The translations under genes and the position numbers were made by a program. Positions 53,923-63,412 of a stretch of 64,000 nt of DNA are shown piece by piece. The stretch lies in assembly GCA_030425925.1 (NCBI GenBank), contig JAUHZO010000015.1, forward strand, positions 40,634 to 104,633. The letters run 5' to 3'. Origin of the DNA: Alphaproteobacteria bacterium (GTDB taxonomy: Bacteria > Pseudomonadota > Alphaproteobacteria > Rhodobacterales > Rhodobacteraceae). The notes under the pieces are model-generated. The model did not search any database and was not told the origin of the DNA. It saw only the letters and a program-made list of their open reading frames with translations. Every line of letters begins with the position of its first letter. Within the stretch, counting starts at the first letter, position 1.

Positions 53923-56849
53923 TCCAGCCGCTCCGTCACGGGGCTGTCGGTGACGTCCCATTCACCGAACCGGGACAGGTGGTCGTATTCGGCAAAATCG
54001 CTGTCCCGGGTCAGGGCGCGGCGTGCGGTATAGCCGCGGTCCGGATCGGCATAGGCCTGCATCAGGCGGATGAAATCCTGCCAGACCTTCTCTGGCGGTT
54101 CCTTGTCCAGCGGGGCGGGCACGGCGCGCGGATCGCCCGGTTTCAGCGACAGATAGACCGCGTCGGCCACCCGTGCCGGGGCCAGATCGTCAAAGCCGTT
54201 TTCCGCGAGGATGGCGGCCTCCAGCAGAAGCTGCTTCTCGAAATGCTCTTGCTGCGGGGCGGTCGGCGCGGTGCCTGTCTTGTAGTCGTACAGCAGCGCG
54301 TTGCCGCTGGCGTCAAGGTCGATCCGGTCGGCCTTGGCCGTCAGGACAAAGCCCAGCGCGTCGATCCCGCGGCGGCCCCGCGCCTCGTGCCGGACGGGGG
54401 TCGCGCGGGCCTGACGCGCGGTTTCGGTGGACACGAACCAGTCGGCCACCGCCGCCAGCCGCGCCTGCCACAGCGCACGCGCCGTTGGAAAGGGCACGCG
54501 GGCGGGATCGCCCAGCACCTGTTCGGCGCGGTCCAGCAGCGCCGGGACGGTCAGGTGCGAGTTGTCCTCGACGGTGGCGCGGACAAAGCCCTCCAGCACC
54601 TCGTGCACCAGCGTGCCGCGCAACAGCGCATCGGGCGGGCGCATCAGCGGATCCAGCGCCTTCAGACCCAGCACCCGGCGGGCATAGATGGCATAGGGGT
54701 CGCGGATCAGCTTGCGGATATCGGTCACCGGCAATTCGGCCGGGCGGGCCGCCAGCGGCGGCGCGGGCGAAGGGCGCGGCGCGGCGGGGGCGGGCAGCGG
54801 CGCTTCGGCGGCGCGGGCATGGCCCAGCCAGGTGGCCCCCCGCGCCCGCATCGCCGCCAGCGCCTGAGGCCCGTCCCGCATCGGTAGCCCGTTCATCAGG
54901 TTCATCAGCCGGTTCAGCCAGCGCGACGGCACCGTTTCGGCGTCGTCGGATTTCAGCGAGCGTGTCAGCCAGACCTCGGGCGCGCCGGCGGCCTGCTGGA
55001 AATCATGCGCCGACAGCCCGATCCGGCGCTCGGGCAGCAACAGCCCCGCCTCGGCCCGCATGCTCCGGTTCAGCCAGGGGTCGGCCCCGGGCATTTCCGG
55101 CCAGCTGCCTTCGTTCAGACCGCCAAGGATCAGAAGGTCGGCATCCATCACCCGCGCCTCCAGCGTGCCCCAGATGCGGACCAGCGGATGTGGTGCGTCG
55201 CGGTCGCGCACCTCTTGCCGCGACAGCACCGCGCCGAACAGGTCGGCATAGTCGCGCGCGGTCATCTCGCCGCCATAACCCGCCTCGCGCTGCAGGTCCT
55301 GCACAAGGTCGAGAACGGTGCGCCCGGCATTGCGCTGCCACAGCGCGCCGCTGCCGGTGGCACCAGGACCGGCCGCCAGCGTCTCGGCCAACTCCACGTG
55401 CCGCGCAACCCAGTCCGACAGCGGCAGCGCCCCGGGCAGGACGCGGTCGCACAACTGATCCGCGATCCAGTCGGCCCAGCGCGCGCGCTCTTTCCTTGCC
55501 CCCCAGTGCCGCAACGCCCGGGCAACGGGATAGGGAAGGCCGGTCTTGCGGATATGCAGTTCCAGATCGCGGGTGTTCAGGGTGTGGTGCTGGCGGTCCT
55601 CGCCCGAGGCGGTCAGCGGATGCTTGAGCAGGGTCAGCAGCGCCTCGGCGGTCAGCGGCTGGACGAACAGCGCCGCGACATGGCGCATGAAGCGGCCGGG
55701 CGGCGACAGCTGCGCGGGCAGGCCGCCACTGTCATCGGGTTCGATCCCCAGCGGGTCCAGCGCCGCCCGCACCTGCCGGGTCAGCATGCGGTCGGGCGTG
55801 ATCAGCGCGGCGCGCTGGCCGTCCTCGGCCGCGGCGCGCAGGCGCAGGGCGATGGCGCGGGCCTCGTCGCGCACCGTGGGGGCCTCGACCAGGGTGACTC
55901 CGTCCATGGCCCCGGGCAGGTCCGGCAGATGCGGGCCCTCGCTCATCCATTGATGGGTCACCGGCACCGGGCGCAGCGCAAGCGAGATCACGCGGTTGCG
56001 CGCCGGGGCCGGGGCGGGTGCGTCGGTCCAGGGGCGGATTTCGTCCGGGCCCAGACCCAGGCCCTGCAACAGCCGGGCAAAGCGGTATTGCGGGTGATCC
56101 TCGCTCGTCAGCGCATTGTCGAGAAGGGACCAGACCGGCCCGGGCATGTGGTCATCGAACCCCGGCAGAACCACCGCGCCCTGCGGCAGTTGCGCCACCA
56201 CCTGCATCAGCGCCGCCGTCGTGCCGCGCGATCCGGTAGAGCCGGCCACGATCACAGGGTGCTGCGGCGGGCTGGCCTGCCATTGCGCCACCCGCTCTGC
56301 CAGCGCCAGCCGCTGAAAGCCGGTCTGGTCCGGCGTGGCATCGGTTGCGAAATACTGCCCGACGATGGACAGAAAGCGCAGCGCCCGTTGCCAGTGGCCC
56401 GACTGGTCGGTGACGTCCAGCGCGGCGATTGCCTCGGGTGGCACCCCTTCGCCCTGCATCTCTTCCAGCAGCGCGGCCAGGCTGTCGGAAAGGTCATACA
56501 GCGCGCTTTTCGGGGCCAGATCCGGTTCCGCCTCGATCAGGCGGGCCACCAGCCCGGTCAGTTCCAGCCTGCGGCGCAGCGGCGGCACCGGTTCCGGCAA
56601 CCGGGCGCGGATCAGCGGATCGGCCAGGTCCGTCACCAGAGCGATGCGCGGCAGATAGCTTGCGGGGCCTGCGTCGAACACCTCGCGCAGGCGGCGCGCC
56701 ATGCGCTGGGTGTTCACGAACAGCTCGACCCGCGCCATGGCCTCGGGCGGCTGGTCCTGCAGGCGGGCACGCAGACCCGCCACCAGCGCGGGGGCAAAAT
56801 CCACCCCAGGCGGCAGAACAAACAAACGCGGGGCCGGTCCGTCAAACAT
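53919..56849 (-). CDS. addB: double-strand break repair protein AddB
   Basis: AddB is the partner of AddA and has an inactivated helicase part and a C-terminal nuclease. The 976-residue product starts MFDGPAPRLFVLPPG. No Walker A GxGKT is visible at its N-terminus. The nuclease region has LRGTLVHEVLEGFVRA, ADRIDLDASGNALLYDYKTG (in parts) with the DYK catalytic site, and QLLLEAAIL. Cysteines for the 4Fe-4S staple of Bacillus AddB are absent around LIRDPYAIYARRVL, as known for alphaproteobacterial forms. It overlaps murU by 8 bases. Confidence 0.95.
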   Translation of the reverse strand: MFDGPAPRLFVLPPGVDFAPALVAGLRARLQDQPPEAMARVELFVNTQRMARRLREVFDAGPASYLPRIALVTDLADPLIRARLPEPVPPLRRRLELTGLVARLIEAEPDLAPKSALYDLSDSLAALLEEMQGEGVPPEAIAALDVTDQSGHWQRALRFLSIVGQYFATDATPDQTGFQRLALAERVAQWQASPPQHPVIVAGSTGSRGTTAALMQVVAQLPQGAVVLPGFDDHMPGPVWSLLDNALTSEDHPQYRFARLLQGLGLGPDEIRPWTDAPAPAPARNRVISLALRPVPVTHQWMSEGPHLPDLPGAMDGVTLVEAPTVRDEARAIALRLRAAAEDGQRAALITPDRMLTRQVRAALDPLGIEPDDSGGLPAQLSPPGRFMRHVAALFVQPLTAEALLTLLKHPLTASGEDRQHHTLNTRDLELHIRKTGLPYPVARALRHWGARKERARWADWIADQLCDRVLPGALPLSDWVARHVELAETLAAGPGATGSGALWQRNAGRTVLDLVQDLQREAGYGGEMTARDYADLFGAVLSRQEVRDRDAPHPLVRIWGTLEARVMDADLLILGGLNEGSWPEMPGADPWLNRSMRAEAGLLLPERRIGLSAHDFQQAAGAPEVWLTRSLKSDDAETVPSRWLNRLMNLMNGLPMRDGPQALAAMRARGATWLGHARAAEAPLPAPAAPRPSPAPPLAARPAELPVTDIRKLIRDPYAIYARRVLGLKALDPLMRPPDALLRGTLVHEVLEGFVRATVEDNSHLTVPALLDRAEQVLGDPARVPFPTARALWQARLAAVADWFVSTETARQARATPVRHEARGRRGIDALGFVLTAKADRIDLDASGNALLYDYKTGTAPTAPQQEHFEKQLLLEAAILAENGFDDLAPARVADAVYLSLKPGDPRAVPAPLDKEPPEKVWQDFIRLMQAYADPDRGYTARRALTRDSDFAEYDHLSRFGEWDVTDSPVTERLE

Positions 56850-57510
56850 CCAGCATCTCTTCGGCCATCGCGATGCCTTCGGGATGACCGACATCGCACC
56901 AGCGCCCGTCATAGACCAGGCCGAACAGACGGTCGGCTTCGGCCATGCGGTTCCACAGCAGGTTGAGCGAAAAGGCGGGGGTGTCGAACGCGTCCAGCCC
57001 CTCGGTCCGCAGGATCTGGGCACCGGTGTAGACGAGGTCGCCGCGGCGACTGAGCCGTCCTTGCGGATCGCGGGAAAAGTCGCCGCCCCCCTTGCGCCCC
57101 ACCGCGCGGTCCAGCGGCACACAGAGCAGCAGCGCGTCCATCCGCTCTGGCACCCAACCGGCGCGCAGTTGTGCCAGCGGGTTCGGCCCGGCCCAGACGG
57201 CATCGGTGTTGAGCGCAAAGACCGGCCCCTCACCCAGCAGCGGCAGGGCCTGGCGCAGACCGCCGCCGGTGTCGAGGATGTCGGGCGTCTCCAGCGACAG
57301 GGCGATGTCGCGGCCTTCCAGATGCGCGGCGATCTGGTCGGCGCGGTAATGCGCGTTGACCACGCGGCGCGGGATGCCGTCGGTCAGCGCCAGCGCGTGA
57401 TCCAGCAGCGGTTTGCCGGCCACGGTGATCAGCGGCTTCGGGGTCCGCGCCGTCAGCGCGCCCATGCGCGTGCCGAACCCGGCGGCAAACAGCATCACGG
57501 CGTCGGGCAT
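56842..57510 (-). CDS. murU: N-acetylmuramate alpha-1-phosphate uridylyltransferase MurU
   Basis: MurU makes UDP-MurNAc from MurNAc-1-P in the peptidoglycan recycling route that bypasses de novo synthesis. The 222-residue nucleotidyltransferase has MLFAAGFGTRMGALTARTPKPLITVAGKPLL (in parts, residues 6-36) and TGGGLRQALPLLGEGPVFALNTDAVW near 79-104. The final YDGRWCDVGHPEGIAMAE is also typical. It overlaps the downstream addB and the upstream amgK ends, so the three are coupled. The mannose-1-phosphate guanylyltransferase label seen for relatives is less fitting given the amgK neighbour. Confidence 0.9.
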   Translation of the reverse strand: MPDAVMLFAAGFGTRMGALTARTPKPLITVAGKPLLDHALALTDGIPRRVVNAHYRADQIAAHLEGRDIALSLETPDILDTGGGLRQALPLLGEGPVFALNTDAVWAGPNPLAQLRAGWVPERMDALLLCVPLDRAVGRKGGGDFSRDPQGRLSRRGDLVYTGAQILRTEGLDAFDTPAFSLNLLWNRMAEADRLFGLVYDGRWCDVGHPEGIAMAEEMLDV

Positions 57511-58457
57511 GGCGATTTGAGCCTTTCAAGAAACGCGTCATCGGGGCGCGGCAAGGTCAGCCGGTCGGCCAGCGGCGCCAACGCGGGATGGGCCAGATCG
57601 GTCTGCAGGTGGTGCCAGACCCGGGGGATCAGATCGACATAGTGCGGTTTGCCGAAATGGCGGGCAAGCCGGGCGAACACGCCCAGGATACGCAGGTTGC
57701 GCTGCACGCCCAGCACGGCAAGGGCGGCGGCGAATTGCGTCGCGTCCTGCCCGCTGTGGTCCAGATAGCGGGTGATCGCGGCGCGGACGCTGTCGGCCCC
57801 CACATCGCGCCGGGCATCGCGCAGCAGCGAGACGAGGTCATAGGCGCGGTGCCCGCGCATCGCGTCCTGGAAATCCAGCAGACCGGCCTGCGCCACGCCC
57901 TTGCGATCAGGCAGGAAAAGGATGTTCTCGGCGTGGTAGTCGCGCAGGATCATCACGTCGGCGGGCATCGCGTGGCGGGTCAGCAGGTCCTGCAGCGTGG
58001 CAATGGCGGCGGTGCGCAACGCCGCCGGCATCGGCGGCAGGTACCAGTCAAAGGCGAGATCGGTCATTTCGGCCAGCCGGGCGGGATCGGCCTGCGGCAG
58101 TGTCTCGGGCGCGGGATGGCGATGCAGCGTCAGAAGCACGTCGGCGGCCAGCAGATACAGCCTGCGTTCGCTGTCGCCATCTGTGGCCAGCCGGGCGATC
58201 AGCCCGTCGCCCAGATCCTCCAGCACCATCTCGCCGCTGTGCCGGTCCAGTCCGTGGATTTCGGGGGCCGAAAGGCCCAGGCCGCGCAGGTGCCGTGCGA
58301 TCTGTGCGAACCGGTCCAGATCGCCGCCGGGATCCTGCATCAGGATGACGCTCTGCCCGTTCCGCTCCAGCCGGCTGTAGCGGCGGGCCGAGGCATCGCC
58401 CGCCAGCACCGTGACCCGGGCCCCGCCCCAGCCCAGCCGGTCGACCAGCGCGCTCAT
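57495..58457 (-). CDS. amgK: N-acetylmuramate/N-acetylglucosamine anomeric kinase AmgK
   Basis: AmgK phosphorylates the anomeric hydroxyl of MurNAc or GlcNAc, giving the MurU substrate. The 320-residue APH-fold kinase has VTVLAGDASARRYSRL near residues 15-30, ILRDYHAENILFLPD near 176-190 with the catalytic Asp, and LLDFQDAMRGHRAYDLVSLL near 202-221. The start overlaps the tsaE stop as ATGA. A longer in-frame reading upstream overlaps tsaE and is not real. Confidence 0.92.
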   Translation of the reverse strand: MSALVDRLGWGGARVTVLAGDASARRYSRLERNGQSVILMQDPGGDLDRFAQIARHLRGLGLSAPEIHGLDRHSGEMVLEDLGDGLIARLATDGDSERRLYLLAADVLLTLHRHPAPETLPQADPARLAEMTDLAFDWYLPPMPAALRTAAIATLQDLLTRHAMPADVMILRDYHAENILFLPDRKGVAQAGLLDFQDAMRGHRAYDLVSLLRDARRDVGADSVRAAITRYLDHSGQDATQFAAALAVLGVQRNLRILGVFARLARHFGKPHYVDLIPRVWHHLQTDLAHPALAPLADRLTLPRPDDAFLERLKSPCPTP

Positions 58458-58927
58458 GCCGCCATCTCGGCCACCGGCCCGGACCAGCGCGGGTCCTGCC
58501 AGTCGGCCTGCAAGTGGCGGGTTTCGTCGTCGGGACCGTCCCGAAAGGTCAGGTGCAGCGCGTCGCCGGGGAGCAGATCGCCCAGCCGGTCGGGCCATTC
58601 CACCAGGCAGATTGCGGTGTCGAACGCCTCGGTCAGCCCCAGTTCCACCACCTCGTCCGCGCTGCCCAGACGATAGAGATCGGCATGCCAGAGCGGCCCG
58701 CGCGTGGTGTCGTATACCTGTACCAGCGTGAAGGTGGGCGAGGGCACGTCTTCGGGGCGGTCCTGCAGGCTCTGGATCAGGCAGCGGGCGAAATGGGTCT
58801 TGCCCGCGCCGATCGCGCCGCTCAGCAGCACCACGTCGCCCGGCACGAGGCGCGCACCCAGCCGCCCGGCGCGGCGGCAGGTGTCTTGGGGCGAGGTCAG
58901 GAGCAGGTCGAGCGGTCCGCGGCGCAT
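58454..58927 (-). CDS. tsaE: tRNA threonylcarbamoyladenosine biosynthesis ATPase TsaE
   Basis: TsaE supplies ATPase activity to the TsaB-TsaD complex that forms t6A37 in tRNA. The 157-residue product has Walker A LLSGAIGAGKTHFAR near residues 32-46, the SPTFTLVQVYD region near 62-72, and HADLYRLGSADEV near 80-92. It starts MRRGPLDLLLTSP; upstream in-frame starts overlap the PAS gene terminal region less well. It is followed by amgK in an overlapping arrangement found in many alphaproteobacteria. Confidence 0.94.
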   Translation of the reverse strand: MRRGPLDLLLTSPQDTCRRAGRLGARLVPGDVVLLSGAIGAGKTHFARCLIQSLQDRPEDVPSPTFTLVQVYDTTRGPLWHADLYRLGSADEVVELGLTEAFDTAICLVEWPDRLGDLLPGDALHLTFRDGPDDETRHLQADWQDPRWSGPVAEMAA

Positions 58928-58967
58928 GGCGCAAGGATACCGCCCCGCGCCCGCGCCGCAAGCGCGA

Positions 58968-60482
58968 TCAGCCGGGCACCAGCGCCGCTGTCGGGTGCAG
59001 CGGGCAGGCCACCTGCTGCCGCTCGGCAAAGCGCATCACGGTCGAGCCGCCGGGGGCCGGCACGACATGGCAGGTCAGCATCGTGCCGGAGGTCATCCGC
59101 AGCTGAAAGTCCCAGCTTGCCCGGTCGCGCATCATCATGACGAAGTCGCGCAGTTCGGCCCAGACCGGCGACGGCTCGCACGCCGCCTGCCAGTGCCGGG
59201 TGGCATCGGTGATGTCGGTGTCCAGCAGGCCCGGCGCGGCCTCGGCATGCCAGAGCGCCTCGTAGGCGCGGTTGGCAAAGTTCATGCTGCCGGACTGGCC
59301 GAAGACCACAACCGCGTCGTCCAGCGAATCGATCACCGACTGGGTCAGTTCCAGTTCCGAGCGGAAGCGCCGGGTCAGGCTGATCTCGGCGCTGATGTCT
59401 TCGAGCAGAAAGGCCACCGCGCCGTCGGGATGTGGACGACCGGTGATCTTGTAGGTCAGCCCCGAGGGCAGGTTCCACGTCTCGCAATAGCGGTCATCGC
59501 GCGCGGCGGTGACCACCTGCGCCAGTTCCTCGCGCCAGACGGCATAGTTCTTGGGTTCGGGCATCATGCGCCGTTCGCGCATATTGTCGAAAAAGCTCAG
59601 CAGGTTGGGGCGTGCACTTAGGAAATCCGGCGGCAGGCGGGTCAGGTCCACCAGTGCCGGGTTGAACAGCACCAGACGGCGGTCGCGGTCGAACACCGCA
59701 AGGCCGATGGGCAGATGGGCAAAGGTCTTGGTCAGGGTCTGGACGAAATTGCGCTGCGCCAGTTCCGCCTCGACCAGCGAATCGATGCCATGGGCCACGT
59801 GCAGCCAGCCGGTGTCCAGCGGACGCGTCTTGACCTCGAACCATTGCCGGGAATGGCGGCTGAGGGTCAGGCTGACCCGCGCGGTCCGGGTGCCCGAGCT
59901 TGGCCCCGGGGCAAGGTCGAACAGGCAGCTGCGCTCGTCCGACCGCCCGGCCTCGGTGCAGAGCGCCTCGTAGGCCTGGTTGCGCCATATCACCCGCCCG
60001 TCCGGACCGGTCTGCCAGATCGGATGGGGCGTGATGTTCATGTTGTCGCAGAACTGCCGGTATTCGGCATGTTCCAGCCGCAGACGGTGCTGTTCCGCCG
60101 CCCCCAGAGGCGGGCTGTTCAGGATCAGCCGCGTGTAACGCCCGTTGGGCACCAGTTGCAGGAAGGTGTCGGAATCGCCCTGTGCCTGCAGACGCATGGG
60201 CGTTTCGGGCGGGGCGTCGGGAAATCCGGGAAACTGGATTTCCAGCAGCTTGCGCACGTCGCTCCAGTCGGTCCAGTGGGGCAGGTAGTCACCAAAAAGC
60301 GGCGCGATCTCGCGCGTGCTGTCGATCACCTTGCCGCTCTTGAACAGGACAACCGCGGCGCTGGGCCTGTCCGAAAGGTCCGGGCGGGCGTTGCGGAAAT
60401 GCCGTTTCACGATCACGGCCGACCCCATGAGCGCCGCAAGTCCGGTGGCCAGCCCGACCGAGAGCGCCTGTAACATCAACAC
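58968..60482 (-). CDS. membrane-anchored multi-PAS protein without a kinase domain
   Basis: About 504 residues. The N-terminus has one hydrophobic helix (LQALSVGLATGLAALMGSAVIV). Residues about 130-250, 265-380 and 390-490 look like three PAS-type domains (DGRVIWRNQAYEALC, DRDRRLVLFNPALVDLTRLP and QSGSMNFANRAYEALWHAEA). No histidine-kinase, GGDEF or other output domain follows. The start is uncertain: TTG at 60518 or GTG at 60482; I prefer 60482, which has a GGAAGGGA site 10 bases before. It sits directly downstream of regB in the same direction, so an accessory sensor role for the RegB/RegA system is possible. Confidence 0.7.
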   Translation of the reverse strand: MLMLQALSVGLATGLAALMGSAVIVKRHFRNARPDLSDRPSAAVVLFKSGKVIDSTREIAPLFGDYLPHWTDWSDVRKLLEIQFPGFPDAPPETPMRLQAQGDSDTFLQLVPNGRYTRLILNSPPLGAAEQHRLRLEHAEYRQFCDNMNITPHPIWQTGPDGRVIWRNQAYEALCTEAGRSDERSCLFDLAPGPSSGTRTARVSLTLSRHSRQWFEVKTRPLDTGWLHVAHGIDSLVEAELAQRNFVQTLTKTFAHLPIGLAVFDRDRRLVLFNPALVDLTRLPPDFLSARPNLLSFFDNMRERRMMPEPKNYAVWREELAQVVTAARDDRYCETWNLPSGLTYKITGRPHPDGAVAFLLEDISAEISLTRRFRSELELTQSVIDSLDDAVVVFGQSGSMNFANRAYEALWHAEAAPGLLDTDITDATRHWQAACEPSPVWAELRDFVMMMRDRASWDFQLRMTSGTMLTCHVVPAPGGSTVMRFAERQQVACPLHPTAALVPG

Positions 60483-60574
60483 GAGAAATGGTCCCTTCCG
60501 GCTCGAATGATTCAGCAAAAATTAAGCAATCTGCGGTTAATGAAGGGTTAACCACCGGATCGGCAAAGCCGGTA

Positions 60575-61969
60575 TCAGATATCGAACGGCAGGTTCTGTC
60601 CCAGCGACGAACCGCGCCCGCTGGCGGTGACGATCTTGTCGCGTGGCCAGACCACCTCGACGATGGCACCGCGGCGCGGGCCCTGATCGTCATTGCCCAG
60701 GAACGGGTCCGATCCGTTGGCAAAGCTCAGCTCGGCCCCGGTGCGTTCCAGCAATGTCTTGGCAATGAAAAGCCCCAGGCCCATGCCTTCGTATTCGGGC
60801 CGTGCCCGGCGGTCGCGTTCCGACCGCCGCTTGCGCACGAAAGGATCGCCGATGCGCCCGATGATGTGCGAGGGAAAACCCTGCCCGTCGTCCAGAATCC
60901 GCACCGAGATCAGGTCATCGGTCCACATCGCCTCGATCCAGATGGTGGAGCGGGCAAAGTCGACGGCGTTCTGCACCAGATTGCGCAGCCCGTGGATGAT
61001 CTCGGGCCGGCGCAGGATCTGCGGCTGGACGCTTTCGCCGCCGGGGCCGGGGCCATCCTCGATCAGGATTTCCTTGCCGCGGCCCTGGTGCGGCTCGGCC
61101 GCTTCGCGGATCACCTCGACCAGCGGGGCCTGGCGCATGTGCAGGTCGTCCTTGCCGGCCCGGCCCATCGAACGCAGGATGTCGCGGCAGCGGTCAGCCT
61201 GTTCTCGGATCAGCCGCGCATCCTCCTGCAGGTCGGGCCGGTCGTCCAGTTCCTCGACCAGTTCCGACGAGGTCAGCTTGATGGTGGCCAAAGGCGTGCC
61301 AAGCTCGTGCGCTGCCGCCGCCACCACGCCGCCCAGATCGTTGAGCTTCTGCGCGCGCGCCAGGGCCATCTGCGTGGCCGCCAGCGCGTCGGCCATCGAA
61401 TGCATCTCGCGCGTGATGCGGCGGGAATAGACCGAGATGAACACCAGCGCGATGGTGGTCGCCGCCCATTGGCCAAAGACGAAGATGTCGGGAATGCGCA
61501 GGATGAACCCTTGCTCGGTGCGCAGCGGCAGGTGGTAATAGACCATGAGCGAGACAAGCGCAAAGGCGGTCAGACCCAGGATCAGCGTCGAGCGCAGCGA
61601 CAGCACCGCGGCCGACACCGTCACCGGCCCCAGCACCAGGATCGAGAACGGATTGTGCAGACCGCCGGTGAGGTACAGCAGGAAACACAGCTGCAAGAGG
61701 TCGAACATCACCATCAGGAAATTTTCGGTCTCGCTGAGGCGCTTGTTCTCGGGAAAGACGAAGATCGCGATCAGGTTGCCTGCGATGGAAACGCCCACGG
61801 CCAGATAGCACAGGCCCAGCTCAAGCTGCAGGTTGTACATCCGCTGCGCCACCGTCAGCGCCACAAGCTGACCGATCACCGCCACCCAGCGCAACAGGAT
61901 CATCGTCCTGAGCCGGATCCAGTTGCTGCGCTTGTGTTCCGTGAAGATGCCGAAATCGGTCTGGGCCAT
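60575..61969 (-). CDS. regB: redox-responsive sensor histidine kinase RegB (PrrB)
   Basis: RegB is the membrane kinase that, when oxygen is low, phosphorylates RegA to switch on photosynthesis, respiration and nitrogen genes. The 464-residue product has six membrane helices in residues about 25-182, the quinone-site heptapeptide GGLHNPF (102-108), His221 in the H-box AAAHELGTPLA, and the redox-active Cys261 in RCRDILRSMG. The ATPase N and G boxes include RNLVQNAVDFA and GMGLGLFIAKTLLER. It is divergent from senC, with 81 bp between. Confidence 0.96.
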   Translation of the reverse strand: MAQTDFGIFTEHKRSNWIRLRTMILLRWVAVIGQLVALTVAQRMYNLQLELGLCYLAVGVSIAGNLIAIFVFPENKRLSETENFLMVMFDLLQLCFLLYLTGGLHNPFSILVLGPVTVSAAVLSLRSTLILGLTAFALVSLMVYYHLPLRTEQGFILRIPDIFVFGQWAATTIALVFISVYSRRITREMHSMADALAATQMALARAQKLNDLGGVVAAAAHELGTPLATIKLTSSELVEELDDRPDLQEDARLIREQADRCRDILRSMGRAGKDDLHMRQAPLVEVIREAAEPHQGRGKEILIEDGPGPGGESVQPQILRRPEIIHGLRNLVQNAVDFARSTIWIEAMWTDDLISVRILDDGQGFPSHIIGRIGDPFVRKRRSERDRRARPEYEGMGLGLFIAKTLLERTGAELSFANGSDPFLGNDDQGPRRGAIVEVVWPRDKIVTASGRGSSLGQNLPFDI

Positions 61970-62050
61970 GTGCGCGTTTTCGTCCCTTGCATGGGCTTTG
62001 GCAATTGTTACCTCTGCCGCAGGAGCCTTGCACAGGAACGGGAGCCCGGG

Positions 62051-62692
62051 ATGCACAGAACCATTGCCACATCTGCCGCGATTGCCGTGCTTGTGTTGCT
62101 GAGCGCCAGCTTTGCCGCCTCGCAACCCTGGTGGCAGAAGCTTCTCGGCACGGCCGAAGCCGACCGGTTCACCGCGTGCCGGTCCGGCACCGTCGCGGGC
62201 GAGATCGGCGGGCCGTTCGAACTGGTGAACGCCGCGGGCGAGACGGTGCGCGACAGCGACGTGATCACGGAACCTTCGCTGCTTTATTTCGGCTACACCT
62301 TCTGTCCCGATGTCTGCCCCTTCGACACCGCGCGCAATGCCGATGCCGTCGATGTGCTGACGGAACGCGGCTACAGCGTGACGCCGGTCTTCATCTCGAT
62401 CGATCCGGGACGCGACACGCCGCAGGCGGTGGGCGAGTTCGCCGCCAACCTGCATGACAAGATGATCGGGCTGACCGGCTCACCCGAGCAGGTCCGGGCC
62501 GCCAGCCAGGCCTACCGCACCTATTACCGCGCGCAGGACGCCGAGGACGAATATTACCTCGTCGATCACTCGACCTTTACCTATCTCGTCCTGCCCGGGC
62601 ATGGCTTTGTCGACTACTTCCGGCGCGAGGTCACCCCCGAAGAGATGGCCGACCGCACCGCCTGTTTCATCGACGCGGCATCAGGCATGTGA
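62051..62692 (+). CDS. senC: SCO1/SenC family copper chaperone/thiol protein (PrrC)
   Basis: A 213-residue membrane-anchored periplasmic protein that carries copper to the CuA site of cytochrome oxidase and, in Rhodobacter, modulates RegB signalling. Residues 1-24 are an N-terminal anchor. The copper-binding motif FCPDVCPF has Cys85 and Cys89, and the third ligand is His173 in VDHSTFTYLV. The FISIDPGRDTP strand is typical. It is the first gene of the forward unit senC-regA and is divergent from regB, as in other Rhodobacterales. Confidence 0.95.
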   Translation: MHRTIATSAAIAVLVLLSASFAASQPWWQKLLGTAEADRFTACRSGTVAGEIGGPFELVNAAGETVRDSDVITEPSLLYFGYTFCPDVCPFDTARNADAVDVLTERGYSVTPVFISIDPGRDTPQAVGEFAANLHDKMIGLTGSPEQVRAASQAYRTYYRAQDAEDEYYLVDHSTFTYLVLPGHGFVDYFRREVTPEEMADRTACFIDAASGM

Positions 62693-62770
62693 CAGCTCGG
62701 GTTTGACCGGGGGCGGGTGCGTCACTATTACTCTTTTCCACAACACAATCAGAGCGTGGAGGAGAGGCTC

Positions 62771-63325
62771 TTGGCGGACAGCAGCATCGAGGACATCGGC
62801 GAGGACAAATCGTTACTTCTGGTCGATGACGACGAGCCGTTCCTCAGGCGTCTCGCCAAGGCGATGGAAAAGCGCGGTTTCGACGTCGAGATGGCCGGAT
62901 CGGTGGCCGCAGGAACCGCCATCGCCACCGCGCGCCCGCCGGCCTTTGCCGTGGTCGACCTGCGGCTGGAGGATGGCAACGGGCTCGATGTCGTGGAGGT
63001 GCTGCGCGAAAAGCGGCCGGATTCGCGCATCGTGGTTCTGACGGGCTATGGCGCAATCGCTACCGCGGTGGCGGCGGTCAAGATCGGGGCGACGGATTAC
63101 CTGTCGAAACCGGCGGACGCCACCGACATCACCAACGCGCTTCTGGCCCGCGGCGACGACCTGCCGCCGCCGCCGGAAAACCCGATGAGCGCCGACCGCG
63201 TGCGCTGGGAGCATATCCAGCGGGTGTACGAACTGTGCGACCGCAACGTCTCGGAAACCGCACGGCGGCTGAACATGCACCGTCGCACGCTGCAACGCAT
63301 CCTTGCCAAGCGGAGCCCGCGATGA
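62771..63325 (+). CDS. regA: global redox response regulator RegA (PrrA)
   Basis: RegA is the two-domain partner of RegB. The 184-residue product has a receiver with LLLVDDDEPFLRRL near residues 15-28, phospho-acceptor Asp63 in VVDLRLEDGNG, and Lys in LSKPADA near 111. A proline linker (LPPPPENP) joins it to the Fis-type helix-turn-helix VSETARRLNMHRRTLQRIL in parts. The start is TTG at 62771, with a GGAGGAGAGG site 4-5 bases before, giving the family length of 184. A GTG at 62717 would add a poor N-terminus. Confidence 0.95.
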   Translation: MADSSIEDIGEDKSLLLVDDDEPFLRRLAKAMEKRGFDVEMAGSVAAGTAIATARPPAFAVVDLRLEDGNGLDVVEVLREKRPDSRIVVLTGYGAIATAVAAVKIGATDYLSKPADATDITNALLARGDDLPPPPENPMSADRVRWEHIQRVYELCDRNVSETARRLNMHRRTLQRILAKRSPR

Positions 63326-63412
63326 TGTGGACAAGATTTTTTTGAGTCCTGGGAATCAGTTACAAGCGAGAAGAAACAAGGGGGATTCCAAGTCTTTGGG
63401 AGCTGTGGTTCG

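Noticed and set aside
57495..58961. A long reverse frame joining amgK to upstream sequence over tsaE
   Set aside because: The region over tsaE is out-of-frame shadow sequence rich in Arg and Ala. AmgK starts at 58457.
60488..62692. A very long forward open frame over regB that runs into senC
   Set aside because: It is the antisense shadow of regB. The true senC starts at 62051, where the signal anchor and ribosome spacing fit.
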